The notes: generated by a model from the letters alone, not told the origin. A stretch of 28,597 nucleotides of DNA from DASXIW01 sp036497785 (GCA_036497785.1 DASXIW010000277.1:1-28597); one strand, 5' to 3'; counted from the first letter of the stretch, positions 8,656 to 17,250 are shown. Numbers and translations are program-made.

Positions 8656-8820
8656 ATGCTGACCGATCCATTGATTCAGATGGTGATGGAAAGCGACGGC
8701 GTCAGCCTGCCGGAGCTGATCGCCGTGCTGGAAGCTGCACGCGGAGCGGTGGTGGCACGGGAAGCGCTGGCGGCGCAGGCCGCTTTCGTCGCCGCCGTTG
8801 CAAGTCCGCCCGGTGCCTAG
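8656..8820 (+). CDS. Small hypothetical protein (54 residues)
   Basis: Starting at ATG 8656, the product is a short acidic then Ala-rich helical protein (MLTDPLIQMVMESDGVSLPE, then helix LIAVLEAARGAVVAREALAA). The opening DPLIQxVMxSDGVS pattern looks like a recurring small-protein family in Acetobacteraceae, but I cannot name a function. An upstream in-frame start at 8584 would add a Cys-rich, less convincing leader. No strong ribosome-binding site is visible. Confidence 0.45.
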   Translation: MLTDPLIQMVMESDGVSLPELIAVLEAARGAVVAREALAAQAAFVAAVASPPGA

Positions 8821-9044
8821 ATGTCGCCGCCATGCCCCATGGCGCGCTGCGTGCGGTGTGCGCGGCCCGGATAAAGGGAGTTCCGGCACCGCATATCGCA
8901 AAGTGATCGGCTGACGGCAAAATCCGGCCTATGCCGGTCCGGCCGATAACGAGCCCGCCGGATCATATGCGCGCAACCCGGGGGCAGACCAGCGATAGTG
9001 TCCGGCTGGCACGCATGGGTCGATATCCTGTAAGGTCGTGCGCG

Positions 9045-9707
9045 ATGTCATCCAGCCCATCACCCAGCCCGTCCCTGGCCGTCCGCCTGTTCACGGGCGC
9101 TGCCATGGGGCCCTTCCTGCCGGATCTCGCACGCCTGCGCATGGCCGTGTTCCGGGAATTTCCCTATCTCTACGAAGGCTCCGCCGAGAGCGAGGCGCGC
9201 AGTGTCGCCGATTTCGGCGCCTCTCCCGGCGCCGGCCTTGCCGTTGCCTTCGACGGCGAGCTGGTGGTGGGCTGCGCGACCTGCCAGCCGCTCGCCGCCG
9301 AGGGGGCCAGCGTCATCGCGCCGTTTCTCGCGCGCGGCTGGGATATCGGGCGATTCTGTTATTTCGGCGAGTCGGTGTTGCTGCCCGCCTATCGCGGTCG
9401 CGGTGCGGGCGTGGATTTCTTCCGCGCGCGTGAGGCGCATGCCGCCACCTTGCCAGGTTGCGACTTCGCCGCCTTCTGCTCGGTGATCCGCCCGGACGAC
9501 CACCCGCTCCGGCCGGCCGGCGCAGTGAAGCTCCATGAATTCTGGCGCCATCGCGGCTTCCGCCCGGAACCCGGCCTGATCTGCACCATGCGCTGGAAGC
9601 AGATCGACACCGACGACAAGGTGGAGAACCGGCTGGCCTTCTGGCTGAAATCCCTAACCGGCACCGAGTTGCCCCCGGCCGCATCCGTGGACAGCAGGAC
9701 GGCGTGA
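9045..9707 (+). CDS. GNAT-family N-acetyltransferase
   Basis: A 220-residue acyl-CoA-dependent acetyltransferase. The acetyl-CoA pyrophosphate loop is seen as PAYRGRGAG (about residues 114-122), followed by helix VDFFRAREAHAA; the preceding strand is CYFGESVLLP. The N-terminal part (LARLRMAVFREFPYLYEG) is typical of a subfamily that occurs next to or fused with carbon-nitrogen hydrolases. ATG 9045 is preferred because TAAGG lies nine bases upstream; the frame is open to 8931 but that segment has no conserved look. The stop codon overlaps the GTG start of the hydrolase by 4 bp, so the two are translationally coupled and probably act on the same metabolite. The substrate is unknown. Confidence 0.85.
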   Translation: MSSSPSPSPSLAVRLFTGAAMGPFLPDLARLRMAVFREFPYLYEGSAESEARSVADFGASPGAGLAVAFDGELVVGCATCQPLAAEGASVIAPFLARGWDIGRFCYFGESVLLPAYRGRGAGVDFFRAREAHAATLPGCDFAAFCSVIRPDDHPLRPAGAVKLHEFWRHRGFRPEPGLICTMRWKQIDTDDKVENRLAFWLKSLTGTELPPAASVDSRTA

Positions 9708-10627
9708 CCAGTTTGCGTCTGGCCCTACTGCAATGGCGTGTCGGTCCCGGGACGGGACTGGCCGGCTGGGCGGCGCGGCTGGACCGGGAAGTGGCCGAAG
9801 CCGCGCGGCATGACGCCGAGCTGTTGATGATGCCCGAATATGCCCCGCTGGAGCTGGCCGCCGGCGCCGCCCCCGATCTTGCGCGCGAACTCGCCGATGC
9901 CTGCGGCCAGGCCGAGGCGGCGGTGGCGGCCGCCCGCGACATCGCCATCCGCCACAAAATCTGGCTGCTGCCCGGTACCCTGCCGTTTCGCGCGGGTGCC
10001 GCGATCCGCAACCGGGCCCCGCTGATCGCCCCGGACGGGCGCGTCGCCTTCCAGGACAAGCACGTGATGACGCGGTTCGAGGCGGAGGAATGGGGCGTGA
10101 GTTCCGGCGCGCCGCCCTGCGTGTTCGAGACGCCCTGGGGCCGAATCGGCATCGCCATCTGCTTCGATCTGGAATTTCCCGGCCTGGTCCGCGCGCAGAT
10201 CGAGGCTGGCGCCTGGCTGATCCTGGCGCCGTCCTGCACCGACACGCTGGCTGGCTTCAACCGCGTGCGCATCGCCGCCGCCGCCCGGGCCATGGAGAAC
10301 CAGTGCTTCGTCGCCATCGCCCCCACCGTGGGCGAGGCGCCCTGGTGCGGCGCGCTCGACGCCAATCGCGGCCACGCCGCGGTGTTCGGCCCGGTCGATC
10401 GCGGCTTCCCCGAGGACGGCGTACTGGCACAGGGCACGCCGGACATCGCGCAATGGGTCTATGCCGATCTCGATCCCGCACCGCTGGAGGCGGTGCGGCG
10501 GGACGGGGTGGTGCGCAACCATGCCTCCTGGCCCGCTACGCCGCCGCCCTGCCCGGTGGTTACGCCCGCTGATGTTGCGCGCGGGGTTGGCGGGGCGGCG
10601 CGGACAACGCGGCACGGCGCAGAATGA
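9704..10627 (+). CDS. Carbon-nitrogen hydrolase (nitrilase superfamily)
   Basis: A 307-residue cytoplasmic amidase or nitrilase-like enzyme. The catalytic triad is visible: Glu45 in MMPEYAP, Lys119 in FQDKHVMTRFE and Cys153 in IAICFDLEFPGLVR. The motif order and spacing match the superfamily. The start is GTG at 9704, overlapping the acetyltransferase stop (GTGA), with AGGACGG upstream as ribosome-binding site. The family hydrolyses amide or nitrile C-N bonds; members fused to GNAT domains are known, so this pair is likely the split form of that enzyme. The last 68 bp overlap the 3' end of the damaged GT87 gene on the other strand, and the C-terminal 20 residues look unstructured. Confidence 0.9.
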   Translation: MTSLRLALLQWRVGPGTGLAGWAARLDREVAEAARHDAELLMMPEYAPLELAAGAAPDLARELADACGQAEAAVAAARDIAIRHKIWLLPGTLPFRAGAAIRNRAPLIAPDGRVAFQDKHVMTRFEAEEWGVSSGAPPCVFETPWGRIGIAICFDLEFPGLVRAQIEAGAWLILAPSCTDTLAGFNRVRIAAAARAMENQCFVAIAPTVGEAPWCGALDANRGHAAVFGPVDRGFPEDGVLAQGTPDIAQWVYADLDPAPLEAVRRDGVVRNHASWPATPPPCPVVTPADVARGVGGAARTTRHGAE

Positions 10628-11777
10628 CCGCGACCAGGGCCACCAGCACGAGCGTGCTGATCGGAAAGGTCGAGGCGACGGAGAGGAACATGGTGGTCGG
10701 CAGCACCAAGGTCAGTACCAGCACCCAAAGTTCCGGCGCCGCCAGGGCGATCTTTGTTGCCATGGCCTCCTCGATGAGCAGCAGCACGGCGCCCGTGGTC
10801 AGCACCATGTCGTAGACAAAGCCGTAGGGCGTCGGCAGCCGCGCGGAAGCGGCGAGGGCGGCAATACCGATCCGCGTCGGACCGCGTCGCCACAACCGCC
10901 AAACCACCGCCACCGCAACCAGGGCAAAACTCAGTTGCACCAAATGAACCGCAGCAACGGGAGCGCCGAGAAGCTGCAAGTTGGCCGAGACGGTCGGCAT
11001 CATTCTATCCAGCCGCACCCGATCAACATCCTGGTTCGGGTCCTTCGCCGCGAGCATATGGACCCAGACCGGCCAGATAGACCAGCCAAAAGCCAGGCTG
11101 CTGGCAACAACGCCGGCGAGGAAGGTCGCCGCGGCGACGGCGATCGTGCGCCAGCATCCCGCCGCCACCAGGGCCACCGGCAACAATATGGCGAGTTGAA
11201 TGCCGCCAGCCCCAACAGCGCGGCAGCCAGCACGGGGCGTGTCTTCAGCAGTCGCAGCCCCCCGATTATCAAGGCAGCGGCCAGCACACCGCTCTGGCCG
11301 AAGAAGATGGCGATGGTGGTGCTAGGCACGACCAGCAAGGCGGCAACAATCGGCCTGCGCCAGACCGGGGCACATAACGCCGTGACATAGAGCGCCAGCG
11401 TGAGCACGATCCAGAGGGCGCAGGCCGCGCCATAGGACAGCAGCCCCAACGGCCAGACGATCAGCAAGAATAGTGGTGGATAGATGAACGGGAGCGCGCC
11501 GCCGATCATGGGGTAGAGCTGGTTCTGAAACAGCACCAGCGATGCCCGGTCGTACATCCCCATCGCCGCATGGCCGGCCAGGAACCGGGCGGCCGACCAG
11601 AAGCCGAAGAAATCAGCGAAGATCTTGTCGGTTTGAAACGCATAGGCGCTGAGAATGGCGCCGCCATACATCGCGAAAAGCACCAGCAGCACCAAAACCG
11701 GTCAAACGCGCCGCCGGACCGCTTACGGGCCATTCGAACGGTGCGGCGATGGAAGCTGGGGGTGTCGGCAGGGACAT
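10560..11777 (-). pseudogene. GT87/DUF2029-type membrane glycosyltransferase, frameshifted
   Basis: The conceptual protein of about 400 residues is a polytopic, polyprenyl-phosphate-sugar-dependent transferase of the GT-C type. Conserved parts are DFFGFWSAARFLAGHAAMGM with the loop Asp, YDRASLVLFQNQLYP, PFIYPPLFLLIVWPLG and FFGQSGVLAAALIIGGLRLL. The text is spread over three frames. The N-terminal MSLPTPPASIAAPFEW through RLTGFG (ATG 11777) is one frame off from LVLLVLFAMYGGAILSAY, with the break near 11695-11715. A second break near 11196-11200 separates ALLGLAAFN from GIQLAILLPVALVAAG. Homologues have a KPQ-type motif exactly there, so loss of seven bases is the simplest explanation. The third frame continues to TAA at 10560 with further transmembrane helices. 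Frameshifted in two places, it should be non-functional; sequencing error cannot be excluded for either single site. Confidence 0.75.
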
Positions 11778-11905
11778 GGTCTGGATCCAGTCGGGCGGCA
11801 GGCGGGATGGCGCGATCAATGCGATAGTGTGATCATATTGTGTCGCCCTGCGCCAGCCAGGCGGAACAGTTGCGCGACCAGCCGGGGCTGCCTATTCAGG
11901 CGCCC

Positions 11906-13111
11906 ATGATGCCGACAGAAGCGCCGCGGGCACGACCGCTGATCTATCTGGTCGCCGGCGAGCAGAGCGGCGACGTGCTCGGCGGCCGGCTGATGGCGGC
12001 GCTGCGCGCGGCCAGACCGGATGTGGACTTCGCCGGCATTGGCGGCCCGCGCATGGAGGCGCAGGGGCTGCGCCCGCTATTCCCAATGCGCGAACTGGCC
12101 GTGATGGGCCTGCTGGAGGTGCTGCCGCGCGCCCTGCATCTGCGCCGCCTGCTGCATCGCGCGGCGGAGGATGTGGCAATGTGGCGCCCGGACGTGCTGG
12201 TGACCATCGACAGCCCCGGCTTCACCCTGCGCATGCTGAAGCTGCTGAAGGGCGCCGGGCTTCGCCGGGTGCATTACGTGGCCCCGCAGGTCTGGGCGTG
12301 GCGCGAACACCGGGTACGCGAGTTCCCGGGCCTGTGGGACAAAATGCTGGTGCTGCTGCCGTTCGAGGTGGCGTTTTTCGGGCGGCACGGCCTGCCCAGC
12401 GAATTCGTCGGCCACCCGGTGCTGGAATCCGGCGCCGATGCGGGCGACGCGGCCCGATTTCGCGCGGCCCATGGGCTGGCCCCCGACGCGCCGGTGCTGG
12501 TGCTGATGCCGGGCAGTCGGCGCAGCGAAGTGGGCCGGCTGCTGCCGGTATTCGGGCGGACGCTGGAAATTCTGGCGCGGGACATGCCCGGAATGGTGCC
12601 GGTGCTGCCCATCGCCTCGGTGGTGGCAGAGAAGGTGCAGCGGGCCACGGTCGGCTGGCCGGTGCGGCCGTTGCTGATCACCGAACTGCAGGACAAGCAC
12701 GATGCCTACGCCGCCGCCGCTGCCGCCCTGACCAAATCCGGCACCTCCACGCTGGAACTCGCTTTGGCCGGGGTGCCGATGGCCGTGACCTATCGGGTGA
12801 ACCCCTTCACCGCCATGATCGCCCGGCGCCTGCTGCTGGTGAAACACGTGGCCATGGTGAACCTGCTGGCCGGGCGCGAAATTGTGCCGGAATTGCTGCA
12901 GGACGACTGCGCCCCCGCACGGCTCGCCGCAACCGTCATGAAACTGATGGGCGATCCCGGGACCGGCACCGCTCAGCGCGCCGCGTTCCGCGATGTGATC
13001 GCCGCGCTGCGGGCGCCCTTGGGCGAGCCGTCTCAGGCGGCCGCCGCGGCTGTGCTTGCTATGCTGGACGAGCAGAACCCCCGGTCCGGGGCTATGACGG
13101 CACCCGAATGA
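11906..13111 (+). CDS. lpxB: Lipid-A-disaccharide synthase
   Basis: LpxB (GT19) condenses UDP-2,3-diacyl-glucosamine with lipid X to form the tetra-acylated disaccharide of lipid A on the inner face of the cytoplasmic membrane. The 401-residue product has the expected signatures: VAGEQSGDVLGGRLM near the start (family consensus GExSGD), FAGIGGPRMEAQGL, ELAVMGLLEVLP, VTIDSPGFTLR, HYVAPQVWAWREHR, FVGHPVLE, LMPGSRRSEVGRLLPVF and the donor-binding TKSGTSTLELALAGVPM. ATG 11906 is chosen because the conserved text starts nine residues later and CAGG lies just upstream; the frame is open from 11840. Other lpx genes are not nearby in the window. It ends 20 bp inside the convergent oxidoreductase gene. 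Confidence 0.96.
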   Translation: MMPTEAPRARPLIYLVAGEQSGDVLGGRLMAALRAARPDVDFAGIGGPRMEAQGLRPLFPMRELAVMGLLEVLPRALHLRRLLHRAAEDVAMWRPDVLVTIDSPGFTLRMLKLLKGAGLRRVHYVAPQVWAWREHRVREFPGLWDKMLVLLPFEVAFFGRHGLPSEFVGHPVLESGADAGDAARFRAAHGLAPDAPVLVLMPGSRRSEVGRLLPVFGRTLEILARDMPGMVPVLPIASVVAEKVQRATVGWPVRPLLITELQDKHDAYAAAAAALTKSGTSTLELALAGVPMAVTYRVNPFTAMIARRLLLVKHVAMVNLLAGREIVPELLQDDCAPARLAATVMKLMGDPGTGTAQRAAFRDVIAALRAPLGEPSQAAAAAVLAMLDEQNPRSGAMTAPE

Positions 13112-14075
13112 GCCCGGACGCCTCCGCCAAAGCCCGAGAGGATGTCATGCTTTCGGTAACCGCCAGTGCCGCGGCCAAAGCGCGGCGTCCGGCGGCGGCG
13201 TCCACGATCACCGGGGCGCCGTCCAATATGGCGGCGACGAAGGCGGCATGTTCGGCTTCCAGCGCGTCGTGATCCTTCCAGGTGATCTCCTCACGCCGGC
13301 CGCCGCCCGTGCCCGGCAGGGGAATGCCGCGTTCGCGGCCGATCATCATCAACTTGCGCGCGCCGAAATCGACAGACATGTAGCCTTCCTGGCTGAACAG
13401 CCGCATTTTCCGTTCGGTCTTCAGGCTGATCCGGCTGGCGGTGATGGTGGCCACGCAGCCATTGGCGAAGCGGATGCGGGCATTGGCGATGTCCTCGTGC
13501 TCACTCGCCACAGGCGCGCCGACCGCGTCGACCGAGGCGATCGGGCTGTCGATCAGCGCCAGCACCAGATCGAGGTCGTGGATCATCAGGTCCAGGATGA
13601 CCGATACATCCGTACCGCGCGGCTTGAACGGGGCGATGCGGACGCAATCGATATAGAGCGGCCGCTGCATGCGCGCGCTGATCGCCTTGTGTTCGGCGGA
13701 AAAGCGCAGCAGGTGGCCCACTTGCAGAATGACGCCATTCTGGGCGGCCAACACGGCGAGAGCGTCGGCCTGGTCCAGCGTGGCGGCAATGGGCTTTTCC
13801 ACGAGCACATGGCGGCCGGCGCGCAGGGCGGCGCCGGCGATGTCGGAATGCGCCTCGGCCGGAGCGGCGACGATGATCGCGTCGCTCTCGGCCAGCAACG
13901 CGTCCAGACCCAGGACCCGGCTGCTGGTTTCCTTGGCGACGGCGGCCGCGCGGACCGGGTCGAGGTCGGTGATCCCCGACAGTGTGGCGCGCCGCGAGGA
14001 CGCGACTTTCAGGGCGTGGAAGCGCCCAAAATGGCCGGCGCCGGCAATTCCGATTCGCAATGTAGCAGCTGTCAT
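13092..14075 (-). CDS. Gfo/Idh/MocA-family NAD(P)-dependent oxidoreductase
   Basis: A 327-residue sugar-type dehydrogenase. The N-terminal Rossmann motif is GIAGAGHFGRFHALK (GAGHFG about 12-17); the family EKP signature is HVLVEKPIA (Glu93-Lys94-Pro95), and the C-terminal domain has LDLMIHDLDLVLAL with the probable catalytic His166. The ATG at 14075 is preferred over upstream in-frame starts because the Rossmann strand follows at once. Its 3' end overlaps lpxB tail to tail. In Acetobacteraceae and in Acidithiobacillus, oxidoreductases of this family lie among lpx genes, and in the latter GnnA oxidises UDP-GlcNAc at C3 for diamino-sugar lipid A. That function is possible here but rests on neighbourhood only; the partner aminotransferase GnnB is not in the window. 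Other options are inositol or other sugar dehydrogenases. Confidence 0.9.
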   Translation of the reverse strand: MTAATLRIGIAGAGHFGRFHALKVASSRRATLSGITDLDPVRAAAVAKETSSRVLGLDALLAESDAIIVAAPAEAHSDIAGAALRAGRHVLVEKPIAATLDQADALAVLAAQNGVILQVGHLLRFSAEHKAISARMQRPLYIDCVRIAPFKPRGTDVSVILDLMIHDLDLVLALIDSPIASVDAVGAPVASEHEDIANARIRFANGCVATITASRISLKTERKMRLFSQEGYMSVDFGARKLMMIGRERGIPLPGTGGGRREEITWKDHDALEAEHAAFVAAILDGAPVIVDAAAGRRALAAALAVTESMTSSRALAEASGLIRVPS

Positions 14076-14268
14076 GGCAGGTCCCCTGTCCGGCGACTGG
14101 TTAGCAGGCGGCGGCCGCCGGGCCAATCCGGGGGATGGCTTGCTTCGATCGGGGCTTATCGTCATTGTCCGGCCCGCCTCGCCACCCGTCACGGTTCCGT
14201 GCGCGGGTCCGACCGTGTGGATGGAGCCGGCCAGCACGATATGCCAGTCTTAATGTGATCGTCGCGAC

Positions 14269-15849
14269 ATGATGTATTTCTCTCGCCTGAAGACCACGCT
14301 GGTCCTCGCCGTCTGCATCCTTGGCGTGGTGTTTTCCATGCCGAACCTGTTCCCGGCGCCGGCCTCCTGGCTGCCGTGGCGCACCATTCATCTCGGCCTG
14401 GATCTGCGCGGCGGCAGCTATCTGCTGATGCAAGTGGACATGTCCACCGTCATCAAGGAACGGCTGGACGGGCTGGCCGACTCGGCGCGGGCCGGGCTGC
14501 GCCAGGCCGGCGTGCCGCAATTCGTGGTCACGCCCGACCAGGCGCAGAACCGGCTGGTGGTGAAGCTGCCCGACCCCACCAAGCAGGACGCGGCGCTCGC
14601 CGCCCTGAAGGAACTGGCGACGCAGAGCGGTTCGGGCCTAACCAGCGTGTCGGATCTCGATTTCGACCCCGCCACCCCCGGCCAGATCCTGGTGACGCTC
14701 TCGCCGGTGGCGCTGAACCGGCGCGCCTCGCTGGCGGTCCAGCAATCCATTGAGATCGTGCGGCGCCGCATCGACGGCTCGGGCGTGGTCGATCCCACCA
14801 TCGCGCGTCAGGGCAATGACCGCATCGTGGTGCAGCTGCCGGGCATCGAGGATCCGAACCGTATCAAGGAATTGCTGGGCCGCACTGCGCGGATGACCTT
14901 CCGGCTGGTGGACGAGAACGCCAACCCTACCGCCGCGGTGCCCCCCCCCGGCACGGATTTCCTGGTCCAGGAAGGACCGGGCGGCGGCAAGGTCGCGGTG
15001 CGTCGGCGGGTGGAGGTCGACGGCGCCAATCTCAGCGACGCCAGCGCCGGTCAGAACCCGCAAACCGGCGAATGGGTGGTGAACTTCACGTTCGATTCCG
15101 TCGGTACCCGCCGCTTCGCTGATGTCAGCAGCCGCAATGTGGGCAAGCGCTTCGCCATCGTGCTGGACGACAAGGTGATCAGCGCCCCGGTGATCCGCGA
15201 GGCCATCACCGGCGGGCGCGGCCAGATCAGCGGCAGCTTCACCGCGGCCAGCGCCACCGATCTGGCGGTGTTGCTGCGGGCCGGTGCCCTGCCCGCGCCG
15301 CTGACCGTGGTGGAGGAGCGCAGCGTGGGGCCGGAGCTGGGGGCCGACGCGATCCGTGCCGGCGCCATCGCGCTGGCGGTCGGCTTCGTGCTCGTCATCA
15401 TCTTCATGGGCGTGTTCTACGGCCTGTTCGGCTGGTTCGCCAACGTGGCGCTGCTGTTCAACCTGGTCCTGATGCTGGCGATCCTGTCACTCCTAGAATC
15501 CACCCTCACCTTGCCTGGCATGGCGGGCATCCTGCTCACGCTCGGTATGGCGGTGGATGCCAACATCCTGATCAACGAGCGCATCCGTGAGGAAGTGAAA
15601 AACGGGCGCACGCCGCTCAACGCCATGGAGACCGGGTTCAAGCGCGCCTTTTCGACCATCGTGGACAGCAACGCGACCGCCTTCCTCGCGCATGTGATGC
15701 TGTTCGTGTTCGGCAGCGGGCCGGTGCGCGGCTTTGCGGTGACCATCACCGTGGGCATCGTGACCAGCCTGTTCACCGCCACCATGGTGGCGCGGCTGAT
15801 GATGGTGCGGTGGTACGCCAGCACCCGTCCGTCGGTCCTGCCGGTTTAG
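14269..15849 (+). CDS. secD: Protein translocase subunit SecD
   Basis: SecD is the larger half of the proton-motive-force-driven SecDF complex that pulls proteins across the inner membrane after SecYEG-SecA. The 526-residue protein has the N-terminal helix TTLVLAVCILGVVFSMPNLF, the conserved HLGLDLRGGSYLLMQVDM (D1 motif), a large periplasmic P1 region, the conserved LLRAGALPAPLTVVEERSVG, and five clustered C-terminal helices with GMAVDANILINERIREE (D4 motif; its Asp is needed for proton flow). Length agrees with alphaproteobacterial SecD. ATG 14269 or the adjacent ATG 14272 may be used. secF follows after 11 bp, forming an operon. yajC, which commonly precedes secD, is not present; an oppositely oriented oxidoreductase gene is there instead. 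Confidence 0.97.
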   Translation: MMYFSRLKTTLVLAVCILGVVFSMPNLFPAPASWLPWRTIHLGLDLRGGSYLLMQVDMSTVIKERLDGLADSARAGLRQAGVPQFVVTPDQAQNRLVVKLPDPTKQDAALAALKELATQSGSGLTSVSDLDFDPATPGQILVTLSPVALNRRASLAVQQSIEIVRRRIDGSGVVDPTIARQGNDRIVVQLPGIEDPNRIKELLGRTARMTFRLVDENANPTAAVPPPGTDFLVQEGPGGGKVAVRRRVEVDGANLSDASAGQNPQTGEWVVNFTFDSVGTRRFADVSSRNVGKRFAIVLDDKVISAPVIREAITGGRGQISGSFTAASATDLAVLLRAGALPAPLTVVEERSVGPELGADAIRAGAIALAVGFVLVIIFMGVFYGLFGWFANVALLFNLVLMLAILSLLESTLTLPGMAGILLTLGMAVDANILINERIREEVKNGRTPLNAMETGFKRAFSTIVDSNATAFLAHVMLFVFGSGPVRGFAVTITVGIVTSLFTATMVARLMMVRWYASTRPSVLPV

Positions 15850-15860
15850 AGGTTCCCGCG

Positions 15861-16817
15861 ATGTTCATTCGCCCGCTGTTCCGCATCGTTCCCGACGGGA
15901 CGACCATTCGCTTCATGCGCGGCCGCTACATGGGGCTGATCGTCTCGGCGATATTGTCGAGCATGTCTGTCGTGCTGTTCTTCTATCCCGGGCTGCGGCT
16001 GGGGATCGATTTCTCCGGCGGCATCGTGATGGAGGTGCGCACCCCCGCACCGGCCGATTTCGCCAAGATCCGCGCCGCCCTTGCATCTCAGGGCATTGCC
16101 GAACCCGGCGTGCAGCGCTTCGGCGACGCGAGCGACGTGCTGATCCGCCTGCAGAGCCAGCCCGACGAGGTCGCCACGCAAGCCGAGGTAACGAAGGTGC
16201 GCACGGCGCTGGAGCAGGCCGAGCCCGGCACCAAGATCCTGCGCACCGACGCGGTGGGGGCGTCCGTTTCCGCCGAATTGTTTCGCAACGGCATGCTCGC
16301 GCTCGGCATCAGCCTGCTGATGATCCTGGTCTATATCTGGTTCCGCTTCGAATGGCAGTTCGCCGTCGGCGCGGTGGTGACGCTACTGCTGGACGTGACC
16401 AAGGCAGTCGGCTTCCTGGTGGTCACGCGCTTTGAGTTCGATCTGGTGATGGTCGGCGCGATCCTGACCATCATCGGCTACTCCACCAACGACAAGGTGG
16501 TGGTGTATGACCGGATGCGCGAGAATTTGCGCAAATACAAAACCATGCCGCTGCGCGAGCTGATCGACATGTCGATCAACGAGACGCTGAACCGCACCCT
16601 GGGCACCTCAATGACAGTGTTCCTTGCCAGCCTGCCGCTGGCCCTGTTTGGGGGCGCCACCCTGTCCGGCTTTGCCTGGGTGATGCTGTTCGGCATCGTG
16701 GTGGGCACATCGTCGTCGATCTTCATCGCGGCCCCCATCCTGCTGTTCCTTGGCGAACACAGGCTGCGACGGGACGCGGCGGCGCCGGTGCCGGCGGGGC
16801 GCGGGGCGAAGCAGTAA
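15861..16817 (+). CDS. secF: Protein translocase subunit SecF
   Basis: SecF (318 residues) pairs with SecD in the translocation-assisting complex. The conserved N-terminal region shows RYMGLIVSAILSSMSVVLFF (helix 1) and LRLGIDFSGGIVMEVRTP (D1-like motif). After the periplasmic segment come five helices with GYSTNDKVVVYDRMRENLRK (D5 motif) and the invariant LNRTLGTSMTVFLASLPLAL. ATG 15861 follows AGAGGTTCCCGCG, giving a usable ribosome-binding site, and directly precedes the conserved PLFRIVPDGTTIRFM. The gene ends with a short basic tail. No defect is seen. Confidence 0.97.
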   Translation: MFIRPLFRIVPDGTTIRFMRGRYMGLIVSAILSSMSVVLFFYPGLRLGIDFSGGIVMEVRTPAPADFAKIRAALASQGIAEPGVQRFGDASDVLIRLQSQPDEVATQAEVTKVRTALEQAEPGTKILRTDAVGASVSAELFRNGMLALGISLLMILVYIWFRFEWQFAVGAVVTLLLDVTKAVGFLVVTRFEFDLVMVGAILTIIGYSTNDKVVVYDRMRENLRKYKTMPLRELIDMSINETLNRTLGTSMTVFLASLPLALFGGATLSGFAWVMLFGIVVGTSSSIFIAAPILLFLGEHRLRRDAAAPVPAGRGAKQ

Positions 16818-16836
16818 ATCTGCGATCCCGCCCCGG

Positions 16837-17166
16837 CTATTCGGCCGGCGGGATTGAGGCCAGCGCGTCCCTGATCCGTGGGAACCACCCCAACGTGGCG
16901 CCGGTGGCGGGGCGCCAGACCATGAAGCCGCCATCGCAGCAGCCCACACCCCAGCTCGACCAGCCAGCATTGCGCCGATAGATCAGTATGAAGTCACCCA
17001 GTTCGGGATTGCCCCAGGCGCCGCTGGAATCGAAGGAGATCCGGGTGTAGCCGCTCGAATCGATCCACCGCAGCGCCTCGATCCGGTCTCGAGCCGTCAG
17101 CCGGTTCTCCGCAGTCCTCGCGGGCGGAAACGGAATGATTTGGGCGCTGTAGCCAGCATGGGGTCT
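16837..17166 (-). CDS. Small hypothetical protein (109 residues)
   Basis: I do not recognise a named domain. From GTG 17166 (CGGAG lies seven bases upstream) the product has a short basic N-terminal part, IIPFPPARTAENRLTARDRI, a polar beta-rich middle (YTRISFDSSGAWGNPELGDF) and an aromatic, Cys-containing end (GWSSWGVGCCDGGFMVWRP). There is no signal peptide and no membrane helix. The many Trp and Gly residues and the CC pair suggest a compact beta domain. It stands alone between convergent secF and upstream purA, and its own promoter region would overlap the purA terminator. TTG at 17199 is an alternative start. Confidence 0.65.
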   Translation of the reverse strand, partial: RPHAGYSAQIIPFPPARTAENRLTARDRIEALRWIDSSGYTRISFDSSGAWGNPELGDFILIYRRNAGWSSWGVGCCDGGFMVWRPATGATLGWFPRIRDALASIPPAE

Positions 17167-17222
17167 CACGGTCGTTGCTCCGCGATTAAGCTGAAGCAAT
17201 CAGTTACCTCAGCCCCTTCCGG

Positions 17223-17250
17223 GGACGCTGTGACTTAGCTCACAGCGTCC
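17223..17250. terminator. Perfect 11-bp hairpin downstream of purA
   Basis: GGACGCTGTGA (17223-17233) and TCACAGCGTCC (17240-17250) are perfect inverted repeats around the loop CTTAGC. It lies 46 bp beyond the purA stop on the minus strand and 57 bp upstream of the small gene at 16837-17166. No U-run follows on the minus strand, so it may be a Rho-type pause, an mRNA 3' end stabiliser or an operator palindrome. Confidence 0.6.

Noticed and set aside
8821..9044. Possible coding sequence between the small ORF and the GNAT gene
   Set aside because: Open frames here lack conserved features and a ribosome-binding site; only a short CCGGC/GCCGG hairpin near 8925 is visible.
14076..14268. yajC or another small Sec gene upstream of secD
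   Set aside because: No frame encodes the YajC membrane helix; the region is a divergent promoter region between the oxidoreductase gene and secD.
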